Part shown: positions 24,201-35,689 of the stretch, in pieces
Layout of the letters: each line of letters opens with the position of its first letter
Numbering within the stretch: the first letter of the stretch is position 1
The notes under the pieces: generated by a model
Told to the model about the DNA's origin: nothing
Database searches by the model: none
Seen by the model: only the letters and a program-made list of their open reading frames with translations
Translations under genes and position numbers: made by a program
DNA from: Gonatopus flavifemur
Taxonomy: Eukaryota; Arthropoda; Insecta; Hymenoptera; Dryinidae
NCBI GenBank assembly: GCA_018340375.1
Contig: JAFFJZ010000012.1
Coordinates: forward strand, 6,324,001 to 6,388,000
Reading direction: 5' to 3'
Length of the DNA stretch: 64,000 bases

Positions 24201-25320
24201 TATATATTTCATTCGGATCGAACTTAGATTTTCGTGATCCAGGATCCAACGCTCTTGTCCCTCACTATGATACCGTCTGAATATAGCAGATCTTTAAAAT
24301 TTATATGAACTTGACTTGATTGAAGATGATTCATAGGTAAAATAATTATCCTAAAATGATTACTTTTCACCAACCAATGAATCTTCTATACGATGCGAAA
24401 AATGTTGTTACTGGAATTGTGTTGACAGTACATATTAAATCTTTATTATACATCTGATAGATTCAACCATAGAAATTTTAATATATCTCTGAATATAATT
24501 TAGGTTCATGCTCTATCAAATGAGAAAACAGAATAATAAGAAAAAGTCATTTCATGAATTAACTAGGATACAATGAAATACAAATACGCTATGATCGTCG
24601 GTGAAACAATATCATTTCAGGGTTTCCAGGCAAATTGATTTTTGAAATGCCCTGACTTTTCTGGGTTTTTCGAAAAAAGAAATAAAATAAAATAAATTTT
24701 TCCATACCTAAAAGATTATTTCAATAATGTTCACTTTTGATGTTCCAATGCTTCATTATTAAAACAATCCATATTAACACATACAAATATATTATTTTGA
24801 ATAGAATCATGATAAACATAAACTCTACAAAACTTAGTTAAAGTCACTGTTTCTTCTTCGATCAAAGCTGCTTCTTTGGTAGCATTTTTCATCACTTTCA
24901 TTTTTTCATCATATCTAGTCATGATTTTTCTATTGACTATTCATCATGCATGAATCTCTTCAAAGCTTGAGGTTTTTTCAACGAATATGAATGCACATTG
25001 AGTTGAATTTCTTTTTCGACCTTCACAACAGAGAGAACCCACACAGCACAGAAATGAAAAAAACATTCTTGAGAATTTATACTGAATCCGTCAAGCGCCA
25101 ATTTGACTTTTTACGGAATGTAGGATTGAAATTGATGAATAAGTATCAGAAAAATTCCCAAACCCATTAATGTATTGTATTTAAGTGGATTAAGGGGTCA
25201 CCAGCCTGTCATCCGAGTAAACATTTTCTTTGCAAAATTTCCAATTTTGAACAAAAATTCTCTTTTATCGACGGAAAGGAAAATTTTTCTCCGGAATTCG
25301 TGCTCTGCACCGCCCGTTAA
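24201..25320. other. unique sequence
   Basis: No gene seen. A stretch at about 24615-24680 (GCCCTGACTTTTCTGGGTTT) resembles CCCTGACTTTTCCCGG at 26710-26730 and may be a weak dispersed repeat. Confidence 0.3.
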
Positions 25321-25324
25321 AAAA

Positions 25325-26390
25325 GGCATAATGCATGAAAACTAAGAGCACCATTCGATTCTACAGAAAAAATCACACGGGAAATGACAGTTTGATAGTT
25401 TGTTCCAGCATTCGACTTGTTATTAAAAAATAAATAAAGAATTACATCTATTGAACCTCACTCTTGTCCATAGCCAAACCAACGGAAATTGTGGAGAAGT
25501 GAATACGGGAATGAGAATTAGGCTGAAAGTGATGATTTTTCATGAAAAAAAATCAGGAGTTCCAATTACTTGAACAATTATCGTTTAGAAAGTTAGTTTG
25601 AAAAGAGCGATTACGATTAGCGAGCGATTGATACGAGAAAACTGAGAGCGTTATTCGATCCTACAGAAAAAATTATGGAAAAATTTTTATAAAAAAAACA
25701 AAAACAAGAACACAAACTCTACATTGTTTAAAATTACATCTACTGAACCCTGTTGATTAATTTTTTTATAACAACTCGAGTGCCTGAACAAACTTCCAAA
25801 CTCCTGGTCCCCGTGTAATTTTTTTCGTAGAATCGAATGGTGCTCTTAATGTTTCTCGTATTATGTTTCCTTGAACTAACAGTTGAAACAATGATTTTTC
25901 AACCCATTGGAAAGTATTTCTTCCATGATAAATCATCTTTCTCACCCTTGTCCTCATTCCTATATTCACTTCTTCACAATTCTCTTTCGTTTGGGTACGG
26001 ACAGGAGTAGACTTCGATAGATGTAATTGTTTATTTACTGTTTTATAACAAATCGAAAGCTGCAACAAACTTTCAAACTGCCGTTCCCAGGGTAATTTTT
26101 TCCATAACCGAGTAAAAAAGTCTATTGAAACCCATTAATCAATCAAATTGAATGCAAACTTTGCAATGGTAAATGACCATTCAAACCTATTAAATTCTCA
26201 TTGAATCTCATTGATTGAACCAGTTTCAATGGGTTTCAACAGGTTTGAACAAGTGTGAATGGTTATTTACCGTTGCAAAGTTTGTATTGAATCTCATTAA
26301 TGGATGAGATTCAATAGATTTTTTGACTTTTTTTCCGATTGTATACAATCGAATGATGCTCTTAATTTTCACGTATCATGATTTTTAAAA
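25325..26390. repeat. cluster of inverted repeats around ATTCGATTCTACAGAAAAAA
   Basis: The word at about 25350-25380 is mirrored at 25805-25850 and appears degenerate at 25645-25680 and 26340-26375. AATTACATCTATTGAACC words recur at 25440 and 25735. It is probably a decayed inverted-repeat transposon later split by the element at 26107-26340. No transposase seen. Confidence 0.5.
26107..26340. mobile_element. foldback element with AAAAAAGTCTATTGAA arms
   Basis: The left arm has AAAAAAGTCTATTGAAACC and the right arm its diverged inverse; inner blocks GCAAACTTTGCAA and CAATGGGTTT mirror each other. It sits in the ATCGAATGGTGCTCTTAA repeat, between blocks that are contiguous at 25820-25845. Ends are approximate. 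Confidence 0.6.
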
Positions 26391-26933
26391 CTACTCAACA
26401 AACACATCATATCTTGAGATATCTTTTGGACAAGTTCAAGATGTTCCATGGAACACGTTTGGACAAATTTAAGACATATCCTAACCTCATTTATGTCTTA
26501 AACTCATCTAATAAATATCTTTAAAATGTCCCACATCTAAAAGATATCTTGAATTTAAAACACTCGATGGAATAGTTTTCATTAGAAAACTTCTGACAAT
26601 CACCTCTCGTTTTTCTCTTTCAAACTAGTGGTGCCCCTTAGATTTGAAAATTCTAAGATCGACAAATTTTTCAAAATCAAAAATCGGAATTCCAGAAAAT
26701 TCGAAATATTCCCTGACTTTTCCCGGTTTTCAGGTCTTCCAGGTCCGCTGGACACTTGATGGAGCTCCCATTAATTTATCACGGAATAAGTCGAGTCAAC
26801 TTCAAGTGACAACTGCAACATTTCTCAAACATATCTGAGATGATTATTTGCAGAAAAACTTGAAGAATTATTAGGGAATGAGATTTTTCTCATTGCTCAT
26901 AATTCATCAGGTTAAAGCTTTCGTTAACAACGT

Positions 26934-27261
26934 CCCAATCAGAAAAATCCGAATTATGCCAATGTTGACAACAGGTGCAGTACGGTGCCATTATTGGGTT
27001 TTCCACACTTGGCCAACACGTACGGGATCAGTACTGGATACATAGAAACACAGCACTGTGCCTGCACTAATAAACCAGTACTGAGAGCTTAATGCCGGCC
27101 AGGTACTGATACAGTACTGGCACTGCACTAATTGCGAATGATAATATTGGTGCTATTTCCTCAGTACAGAAAAGCGTTATCATCCCAGACAAATGCCAGT
27201 ACCCTGCCAGTTTTGGCCAGTACTGGTGTAGAACTGCGCCTGTTGTGAATTTCTGGTTGGG
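26934..27261. mobile_element. 328-bp CCC-end element, GCCAGTACTGG word
   Basis: The ends are CCCAATCAGAAA and TTTCTGGTTGGG. The interior has CCAGTACTGG, GCCAGTACC and ACAGTACTGGC words, the same vocabulary as 19350-21657. The flanking dinucleotides (GT, AG) do not match, so the target duplication is not confirmed. Confidence 0.55.
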
Positions 27262-27827
27262 AGCGATGTCAAAAACAATCCAGTCTCTCCCTAACCAATA
27301 ATACGAATCACCGATGTTAGGTAATAGTGGTAATTCCAAATCCTCAATAAATTATTGAATTATCGATCCTATTACCTTCCCAAGAAATTATCGTAATATG
27401 TTGAAATGGAAATGCATTTTGGATGAAATGTTTTTTCCATAGCGGAAGACTACACGATCGATTAATCAAAGATGAAAACTCAATGCATGCAGCAATAAAA
27501 ATTCAATGAGGGAATAAAATATTTCATAATTTTAGAAAAAAGGGTTAAAATTTGAAGCGATGTAACTACGTTTGTACTATTCTTTTCTGAGAATTAAAGC
27601 AATACCATGCGAGACTCTAAGCGAGATTATTAGCGAGGTCTCGCTAAGGTATTGGATTGTTTCATAAGCGAGAGACTTGAAAGACTATTGCGAGACTCTG
27701 AATTTCCGCGCGGGAAGTAATTTCGTATATAATCTTCTCACATACGTGAGGGCATTCTCCTTGTCTTCTTCGTTCCAATATATTGAAATATGTAGAGGTA
27801 GAACGACGACGTTACGAGGAAACTTAC

Positions 27828-28006
27828 CTAGTTGCGACTGATGAGTAGGAGTTGGGGCAGGTCTCACTTTGTCTGGAGGACATCTTCTGGTGGCGGCAAC
27901 GGTGGCTGGCAGAGGTATACTGGTTCCTCCACCTCCAGGTCCAGGTCCCCCGTTGCCTACACCACCGCCTCCAACCGCTGTCTGTTTGTTGTAGGGAGAC
28001 GGCAAT
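27828..28006 (-). CDS. internal exon of an unrecognised Gly/Pro-rich protein
   Basis: The exon is flanked by a strong acceptor (TCTCTTTGTTACAG) and donor (GTAAGT) on the minus strand. It is 179 nt, beginning with one base that completes a codon and ending one base into the next. The frame reads LPSPYNKQTAV, then a glycine-rich run with Pro-Gly repeats, then PLPATVAATRRCPPDKV and a Pro/Thr/Gln tail. No catalytic motif is visible; it looks like a disordered linker. A second open frame exists but is less protein-like. Its entry phase matches both upstream exons (31412-31635 and 53191-53273). The following exon was not found in 1-27.8 kb. I do not recognise the gene. Confidence 0.65.
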
Positions 28007-28609
28007 CTGTAACAAAGAGATGAGTCTGTGAAACAGAGTAGCCTGGGGAGAAGTTTCCGTAATTTCCGTGCATATTTTAATCCTTCGCGTCGTCTTGTGT
28101 TTTACGTTGATCAATTGTCTCTGTCCTAACGTTGGAAATATGATCTTTTGAAAATTATATTTGATACGGAGAAGCACTTGTCGAGTCCCTTTATCAAGAA
28201 TTATTTTTCTTACATAATTTATTCCATGCGAATAATCTCATGGAATACAGAATTTTGTTCATCACGATGCACTTTTTGTAAACCGAATTGTGGATGGATT
28301 ACATAAAGGAGAGAATTGAAACACAAAATGAAATAATTTTCATCACATCTTGAAGCACACCGTAATAAGTTCAAACGGCAAATTGAAAAAAAGGAGGGTC
28401 AACTCCTGAACGTGAAATAATTTTCTAAGAGAGAAGGGCTAATTCCATCATGCATATTAATCGGATGTCGGCACCAAAGGCAAAAAGAAGGAAACTAAAT
28501 GGTTCGCGAAGAAAAGAAAACTATTTGAAAACGATGAATGAATTCTTCAATTTAATTGTTCTCTTTATTCCTTTATTAATACCGTAATCGATTACGGCCA
28601 TTATAGCGA

Positions 28610-28857
28610 CACTGTAAAAAATATACTTCCTAAACTGCTAAAGAAGTTTGGCAGTTTTTTAAACAAACTTTTTTTGTAAATTACCAAACAAAAGTTTGTA
28701 AACATTCAAAAAATTTTGTGATTTCACGAAGATTTTGGAGAATTCACAAACTTTTGTTCGGCAATTTACAAAAAAGGTTCGGAAATTATATTTCCAAACC
28801 AAGTTTGTAAATTTCCAAGCATTTTTGTTTGGAATTCAACAAATTTTTTGTACAGTG
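28610..28857. mobile_element. 248-bp CAC-end element (CACTGTAAAAAA), copy 2
   Basis: Same length and layout as 10094-10341, with CACTGTAAAAAA / TTTTTTGTACAGTG ends and GA on both sides (28608-28609, 28858-28859). The non-TA duplication in both copies argues against a Tc1/mariner origin. It lies in the presumed intron upstream of the 27828-28006 exon. Confidence 0.85.
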
Positions 28858-28859
28858 GA

Positions 28860-30674
28860 ACTATTTGCCGTCACAGCAATCATTTGTATATCCAGTTAGC
28901 TGTGACAGCGAATTTTTAGCAGAAATAAAGCAAAAGTTCTATAGTAAGTTTTCTGAGGAATATTCTTCTTCTTCTTCTGCATAGAAATTTCAAGATCCAC
29001 ACAATACCTGATATATCCCTCCCCATTGAAAAAAGTGCTCTTGATTTATATCCTTTCTCCTTTCATTATACCCACATCATCAGAATGTCTTGAACATATT
29101 TGTGTGAGTATCTTTCACCCACCTATCCTATCATCTCTCCTACACAACAAATGGTTGCAGCTTGACGTACCGGGACACACCTCGCATGCATTCTCTTTGC
29201 ATCTTAGATTCTACTTGGATTCTTGGGATAAAATTCTATGAGATGAAGAAGAGGCAGAAGAAAGAAAAAGAACGCGTGGGGGGATACAATATTGTATCCC
29301 ATAGACGTAACCTTATAGGCGGTATATTTAATCGTTGAAGGGATTCGGGTGAAAAATTCCAAAAAAAATATGATGTTTACGTTGCCGATATTTTGCATTT
29401 AGCACTCAAGACAAGAGTGGAACGCAACAGCGCGACAGCCGGGGGGTTGTCTGTTGCGTCGCGACGGCGTACTATGGACATTAATTTCCGATATTGCTAT
29501 CGTAAATATTCGCGAATGGCTCTTTATACCTCTCCCTCCCGCCCTCCTTTTTTCTCACGTTGCGTTGTCTCGTCATGAGATTGAAACACTTGTTTTCCCC
29601 ATAGGCGGTAGAAGGCAGGAGGCAGTCGACCAACGATGGTGGCGGTTGTAGTTGGATGCCTGTCTGCCAAGAAAAGGATTCCAATCTTTTAGCAGGCATC
29701 CTTTTTACAGGCACCATACATCAATGGCTTTCCAATGTCACGGGCCCACCGTAATATATCGATGGAACGCACAAAGGTTTCCGTATGAGGAACAAAAAAA
29801 AAGAAACAACTCGGATAAACGTTATCGATGGTTACACGAGGAATCGATATGTTTCTTTTAAAATCTAAAGGGGTTTTGGTTATTACGTAATACATTGGAA
29901 CAACGGATGATACTTTCATTCTTTCCTCTCCTCTATTCGTTGTCATTATCTCTTTTAGATGTTGAAACAGGAAAACCAGGATGGATATGGTGAAGCGGGT
30001 GCGCACAAAATGTCAAGAAAAATATTGGAAGACTAACGCGAGGGATCTTGGATGAAGATCGGAGACTGTTGAAGGAGACTGTTCAAATATTGATAAAACC
30101 CTTTCATCCTCGTCAACGTTCAAGTTTGATCAAGTGGATGAGGGATGGGATGGGGTGGTTCGAACTTTGACTATTCTCCGCAAGTTCATATTTGATGTAA
30201 TTATTAATAGATACGAGGAAATGTGAATTTGTGAGAAACCTCGTTGCTGTGTGAGAAACTTAAGGAAACGAAATATATACTTTATTGTTACGTTAAATGA
30301 TACAGTGTTTTTTTCTTCTTCAATATAAATTTCACTGTTAAAGTATGAAGATGATTGTAAAATACAATATTATGAAGTACATCGAGGTATTGCAGTATAT
30401 TATTGTGGGTAGGAAACGAATATACCATCTGGACACGTGGATTTGCACAGAGCGAGAGAGTAGAAATTATTACTGTTTCCCCAGCAACCGCCATACGTGA
30501 ATTGAACACATTTTTTCTGCTCTGTATCATAACCGAATCGTTGGATACGTCTTCCACAACCTCCTTTACGTATTTTATGAAAACAATCTACGGAATGTGA
30601 AACGTTATATTATAATAATGTATAATTTTTTTCTTCTTTTGAGATTACACATTGATTTGAGTAGATCAAACGTA
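28860..30674. other. unique sequence with GC-richer block at 29400-29770
   Basis: The block at 29400-29770 has ORFs on both strands (for example 29481-29717 minus, 29393-29578 plus) but no domain, and no exon with convincing splice sites was seen. Presumed intronic sequence of the minus-strand gene, possibly regulatory. Confidence 0.35.
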
Positions 30675-30815
30675 CACTGTAAAAAGAAATGTCCAAAAGG
30701 AAGTCTGGAAGTTGACAAACATTATTTGGAAATTCACGAAAATTGCTTTGAAATTCGCAGAAAAATTTGTAAATTCCCAAATAACTTGGAAATTTAAAAT
30801 TATTTTTTTACAGTA
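30675..30815. mobile_element. shortened CACTGTAAAAA element
   Basis: It begins CACTGTAAAAAG and ends TTTTTTTACAGTA (last base changed), with TA on both sides (30673-30674, 30816-30817). The interior has GGAAATT/AATTTCC words like the 248-bp elements. It is about 141 bp, probably an internally deleted relative. Confidence 0.7.
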
Positions 30816-30840
30816 TAGGTTGTCCAAATTTTTCTGTGAG

Positions 30841-31221
30841 GGGACTAGAGCATGGAGAAGTGGGGGAGGGGAAAAGTCAAATTTTCGTGCGAACTTCTGT
30901 CAGAAGCTATGCAATTAATACATATTCGGAGTGAATAATAATGATTTACGTGCTTGGGATTGCGCACTGCCGCGCACTTTGAATTTTCAAATGATTTTTG
31001 AAGCCTAAAAAGTAAAATTGTAAAACTTTAACCCCTAAACGTCAACAAATTTTACAATTCTAGTTTTGAGGCTTCAGAAATCATTTAAAAATTCAAAATG
31101 CGCGGCAGTGTGGAATCCCAAGTACGCAATTCATTATTATCTCATTTAAATTTGTAATAATTACGTACCTTTTAAGAAAAATTTGACTTTTCCCCTCCCC
31201 ACTTCTCCATGCTCTAGTCCC
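30841..31221. mobile_element. 381-bp full-length foldback element
   Basis: It begins GGGACTAGAGCATGGAGAAG and ends with its inverse; the arms stay mirrored far inward (AAAAGTCAAATTTT, TGCGCACTGCCGCGCA / TGCGCGGCAGTG, and AGTAAAATTGTAAAA). Such a transcript would form a long hairpin. Clear matching target duplication was not found. It lies directly next to the shortened element at 30675-30815. Confidence 0.75.
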
Positions 31222-31411
31222 TTAATGAATGAGAGTTTGTGAGAGCCACTAGATTTGAATTTATTTACGGTACCGCAATCAAAGAAACTCATCAATTCAT
31301 TCGAAGAAAAAAGCCCCGAGGCTCATCGAGATTCATCATTCAACAGGGTAAAAACAAGAGCTCATGAAAACTCTCTTGTTTTAATTTATAAATTAATTGA
31401 ATCTCGCTTAC

Positions 31412-31635
31412 CTCCCACGTCCGCTACCGTAACCTTGTACATTAGCATACAATTGATCACGATCAAACATATCAGAAACGTACAACACTTCATTATGAAT
31501 TTTATATTGTTCAATGCTAATGGAATTTTGTAATGTAATTGTCGACGCTTGTGCCGTTGGCTTGTGAATTACTGGGAAATGCGGAAATAATCCTGGAGAT
31601 TTATAGAAGAATGGTTGAGAATTATCGAAAGACAT
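31412..31635 (-). CDS. candidate first coding exon A of the unrecognised gene
   Basis: The ORF starts at ATG 31635; an in-frame TAG lies a few codons upstream, supporting this start unless an acceptor (TTTGTTAG) is used just before it. It runs 74 codons plus two bases to a clean donor (GGGAG|GTAAGC). The protein starts MSFDNSQPFFYKSPGLF and ends in a Gly/Arg stretch (GYGSGRG). The trailing AG joins the A at the start of 27828-28006 to make an Arg codon. No signal peptide or known domain was recognised. Even codon-like composition and the donor support a real exon. Confidence 0.55.
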
Positions 31636-31991
31636 AGAATTTATTTTCTTCTAACAAATACATGGCAGCACATGTTGTAGAGATGACACGTCGCGTTGAT
31701 TTTAGTTGTTTTCCATCATTCGTAATCAGACACGTAGAGTTTAGAATAATTTAACGCAGGTGGAATGTGTGCTTTTTTTATGTCTTTCAAGCACGATAAG
31801 CATAGACGTAACTGCCTTGAGTTGTCTATATTCCAACGATGCAAACGTAAAAATATTATTGAAGGATTCAAGATTAAGAGGATATATTTCTTTATATATA
31901 TACTAAGGTTGGTTTTTGTTTTTTGGGTGTTGAATCCTCCACAAATGAAGGAAAAGTTCACCAAATTATGGTGAAATAGGGGTCTCATATA

Positions 31992-32243
31992 CACTGAGAG
32001 AAGAGTTTATTTGTATTTAATAAATCTTGTTTCGGATACGGCGAAATAAATATTTATTACATACAAACATGACTCATTATCCTCAGATAAGGTTTATTAA
32101 CAGTTAAAAAAGGTCATATGAGGTTTTTTAACAGTTAATAAACTTCATTTATAGTTATTAAGCCAAGTTTACGTGGAAAAAATATTTATTTCGCCATATC
32201 CAAAGTAAGCTTTATTAAATACAAATAAACTCTTTTCTCAGCG
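31992..32243. mobile_element. 252-bp CAC-end element, TTTATTAA word
   Basis: It begins CACTGAGAGAAGAGTTTATT and ends with the inverse (last bases CAGCG), flanked by TA (31990-31991, 32244-32245). The interior is mirrored, with AATAAA/TTTATT words throughout. It has split the ATCGGAT repeat that resumes at 32250. Confidence 0.85.
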
Positions 32244-32249
32244 TAAGTT

Positions 32250-32640
32250 TCATCCCAATCGGATAACGGGAAGCGAAGAGACATACGGTTACAAAATCAA
32301 AATTGCCGATAACATGTTTCCTCCCCCTCTCCCGTTTTTCTGCAAAGATCAAGTTGAAAGTGATATGGGATCATTATCGACACTGAAATTTTGTTCCCTC
32401 CCGAATTCGCAACAGATGTACAAAAGAGGAAGCCGTGTGCCAATTGGCAGAGTTTTTTCCTTCTCCTTCCCGTTTTCCTGTGAGGATCAGATTGAAACTG
32501 ATTTGGGACGCTTATCGACACTGCATAAAACTGTGGTAGAAATTTCATAACAATCGGATGATAGGAACGAAGGATATCCGCATGATAGCGGTATTTACGA
32601 AATTCTCAAATTTCGTTTCGAAGCTTAGCGCTTACCTTTT
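32250..32640. repeat. about 138-bp degenerate tandem repeat
   Basis: Two units align: CCCGTTTTTCTGCAAAGATC at 32331 and CCCGTTTTCCTGTGAGGATC at 32468, each followed by TGAAA-N-TGAT-N-TGGGA and TTATCGACACTG. Related words (ATTTCATNNNNATCGGAT, TATGGGACCNTTATCG) recur near 33190-33230 and 35690-35960, so it is a dispersed family. Function unknown. Confidence 0.65.
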
Positions 32641-32679
32641 TCTCGCCTGAACACCGATTTGCCTGGAATTTATATTGTA

Positions 32680-33049
32680 CACGGAGAGAAAAAATTTGCT
32701 GACGCAGCAAATCGAGGTATTATATATAGAATAGCAAAATTTTTTGCTGAACTGACTAAAAATTTGCTATAACAGCAATCGTGTTAGCTACAACAGCAAT
32801 TTTTTAGCTGTGACAGCAAAAAATGTTTGCTCCGCCAGCAAATTTTCAGTATTATATACAGAATAGCAAGCAAATTTTGCTGGGATAGCAAACATTTTTT
32901 GCTGCCACAGCTAAAAATTCGCTGTCGCAGCTAACAAAATTGCTGGAATAGCAAATAGTTTGCTGTCACAGCAAAAAATTTGCTGCTCTGGCAAAAGGAA
33001 CCCAGCAAAAGTAGATTTCGCTGCCACAGCGAATTCCTTTTTCTCCGTG
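32680..33049. mobile_element. 370-bp CAC-end element, CAGCAAA word, copy 2
   Basis: Complete copy with CACGGAGAGAAAAAATTTGC start, CTCCGTG end and TA on both sides (32678-32679, 33050-33051). It lacks the palindrome nested in copy 1. The interior is almost only TTTGCTG/CAGCAAA and AGCTAAAAAT words. Confidence 0.9.
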
Positions 33050-33282
33050 TACAATTAACACCTCGTGGGTTGCATATCCTCAAAGTTCTATGGCATGCGG
33101 ATGATAATGACATAGGAAAGACAAGCTTTTGTAACGTTGTAAAATGATGCGAATCGCAAAAATAAATTTTCCACAATTTTTAACCGACTGCGATGAAACT
33201 CGTATGGGACCACTATCGCACAGTGGGCCAAAAACTCCAAAAAGTGATCAAAACTACTAACCACTCACCGATTTGTTCAGAA

Positions 33283-33580
33283 CTCAGTACTTGGGGGTTT
33301 TCAAAGTTGCTGATTACGAATCTAAAGTGAAAAACGGTGAATTAAAAATGGTGGATCCAATATGGCGGACTGAAATTGCAAAATCAACTGGTTTTGCTTG
33401 AAATCTGCTGTGAGGGGGTTTGTGGGATCGCTGATCACGAATCTGAAGTGAAAAAGGCTGAATTAAAAATGGCGGATCCAATATGGCGGACTGAAATTGC
33501 AAAATCAGCTGGATTCGCTTGAAATTTGCTGTGAGGGGGTTTTTGGGGTCGCTGGCTATGAATCTGAAGTCGAAAATGAA
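33283..33580. repeat. 121-bp tandem repeat, about 2.4 units
   Basis: Units carry ATTAAAAATGG(C/T)GGATCC, then AATATGGCGGACTGAAATTG, then GCTGTGAGGGGGTTT. The period, measured from ATTAAAAATGG at 33341 to 33462, is 121 bp. A minus-strand ORF is a by-product. Confidence 0.8.
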
Positions 33581-33730
33581 GAATCGAATTACACTGTTAG
33601 AAATGTTTGTTTTTAAACGACATAGCCATTAATGTACATTTGTACATTAAATTTGATACCTGTATCCTAAGCCAACTTCACTTTATTGATTGACGATGCA
33701 ATCGACAATCAGAAGTTCGAATTCAAAGTA

Positions 33731-33945
33731 CGGTGAGTAAAAAAGGTCCGTGTCCGTTCCAACGGAAAGTTTTTTGATATTTTGTCGTTATTTGTAAAAT
33801 GCTCAAATCTTACTTTCATTGATTGAGTAAAGGACGAGTTTTTGTGATTTGATTATACATCATAGGAGGGCCATAGTATTACAAACTACAATAAAATTCC
33901 AAAAATCTTTCCGTTGGAACGGACACGGACTTTTTTTACTCGCTG
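33731..33945. mobile_element. 215-bp foldback element, GTGAGTAAAAAAGGTCCGTG ends
   Basis: The left end CGGTGAGTAAAAAAGGTCCG is mirrored at the right end by CGGACTTTTTTTACTCGCTG; the mirror continues through TGTCCGTTCCAACGGAAAG. TA flanks both sides (33729-33730, 33946-33947). The AGTGAGTAAAAA-type end plus TA would fit a Tc1/mariner-type MITE. Confidence 0.85.
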
Positions 33946-33955
33946 TACAAATGTA

Positions 33956-34123
33956 CACTGTAAAAAATTTTTTGCACAAACACTTTTTCAGTAGATTTCC
34001 GAACAAAATTTGAACAAAACCAAACATTTTTGTTAATCAATAAAAAGTTTTGATTTTCTTCAAATTTTGTTTGAAAATCTACTAGCAAAATGTTTGTGTA
34101 AAAAACTGCAAAATTTTTTTGTG
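33956..34123. mobile_element. CACTGTAAAAAA-related foldback element
   Basis: It starts CACTGTAAAAAATTTTTTGC after a TA; the arms mirror through ATTTTGTTTGAAAATCTACT. The right terminus is decayed and its position is approximate. Related in end and words to 10094-10341. Confidence 0.5.
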
Positions 34124-34211
34124 AAATCACAGAAAAATTGTTTACGGTTTATATGAAAAAATATTTCAAATCTGGTACATGAAATTTAACACAGATAATT
34201 CTAACAGTGTA

Positions 34212-34995
34212 GTGTCGAATTTCTCACAAAGCACCACAGTCCCAAACATCTTCAAAAGAACTCCTGTAAAAAAATTCCTTATGAATTCAATTCGATGAAT
34301 CCACAAATAACTCATAAAGGGTACAATAAATTCCAAAAGAAGCCAGGAAGCATTTCATATGAATGATAAGCCAAGTTCATGGAGAGTCCTAAATGACTTC
34401 ATAAAGTACTTTAAAAGAAGGGCTGTCATTTCAGTGAAAGATGAATGCCTGGGAGTATTCCTCTTTCAATCCAAAATAGCTCTTCTTGAGTCCCCTATGA
34501 AAAGGGTTCTAAGGAACTCATTAATAGTTCATTTTTTATATTACAATAAATATTTCATCAATTGTAAATACTTCATAAATTAATGAATACAAAGAATCTT
34601 GTGTTTAATAAATGTGAAAATATTCATTTCATTCAAGTTTCAAGCGCGTACCGTATGAAATCCTTATATGATCTCTTTATGCAATCTTTTTGGATCCATC
34701 ATGAGCAATTTTTCCTTTTGTTTTTTATTATTGAAGAACTCTTTTGGACGAGGGAAAGGATTCCTCCAGTACTTTATTCTGAACTAACATACGGGAGGAG
34801 TTCAAGAATTCTCATTGAATTTGTTTGGATGAGTTAGAGTATTCATAAAGGATTCTTTGTGGAATAAGAGAAATTCATTAGGAATTATTACTGAAATCTG
34901 TGTGCTGTGTGGGATAATATTATTTGAAACTAAAACTATTGTTATCCATAACGAGCATCGCGATGCATCAGCTGTGTTTACGTTTTCTGAGTCTC
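34212..34995. other. unassigned sequence, possible decayed repeat
   Basis: CATAAAG and AATTCNTNANGAATT words recur between 34265 and 34880, with weak mirroring of AAAAAATTCCTTATGAATTC near 34265 and 34850-34890. No ends defined, no gene seen. Confidence 0.3.
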
Positions 34996-34999
34996 TTAA

Positions 35000-35192
35000 G
35001 GGGATACGAGCGGTCCAATTCTTTCGAGACAAAGTACGTGAAAATGCGTGCATCGATTCAAAATATCTCTCTGTACAGCATTTCTTCAGCATCTCAAAAA
35101 ATGCTGTACAGAGAGATATTTCGAGTCGATGCACGCATTTTCACGTACTTTGTCTCGAAAAAATTCAGAAAAGCCCAGCCGCTCGTATCCCC
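35000..35192. mobile_element. 193-bp hairpin element flanked by TTAA
   Basis: It begins GGGGATACGAGCGG and ends with the exact inverse, with TTAA immediately outside on both sides (34996-34999, 35193-35196). The arms mirror again through GACAAAGTACGTGAAAATGC and AATATCTCTCTGTACAGCAT. TTAA duplication suggests a piggyBac- or Kolobok-type source. ORFs across it reflect the mirror symmetry. Confidence 0.85.
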
Positions 35193-35689
35193 TTAAGAGC
35201 AGTTCAAAAAGAGAGCGACCAAACCTGCAACTTCCTGCAGCTAAATGAGATTGAGTTTCTATACATCATAAAGAAATATTCTACGTTGGAATTAGCGAGT
35301 CACAAAGACGCACAAATGTTCTGGAGCTTGATGAAATCCTAAAACATTGAAATCTGACGATTATATACCTCTTCCTTCCACAGATGTTGTCTGAAAAATC
35401 GAGGAAAATTATTTTCTAGCTTATTATATCACATTTCGACGAGAAAATTCAAGCCCGTTCATTTTCCTTGAATAATACTGAAAAACATTGCAAATTTTGA
35501 GCATCTTTAACGTTTTTTCATATTTAACGATCCCCCACTGTCCTTCAATCAATTTCAACTCATGATACTCATGGAATGTCTTTGCTAGCTCATAAAGAAC
35601 ATATATATACAACTCACTAAACTGGGGGAAATACTTTAAAAAATTCAATTTTGCACAGTTTTTCACGCTTTTGGTCCACTGTGTATCGG

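Larger units (their letters stand above)
33592..34209. mobile_element. CAC-end element holding two further foldback elements
   Basis: The outer ends are CACTGTTAGAA and TTCTAACAGTG with TA on both sides (33590-33591, 34210-34211). Inside lie the elements at 33731-33945 and 33956-34123, ten bases apart. Without them the host element would be roughly 235 bp. Confidence 0.7.

Noticed and set aside
34995..35342. ORFs of 90 and 161 codons over the TTAA hairpin
   Set aside because: They contain the same peptide from both arms of a hairpin element; not a gene.
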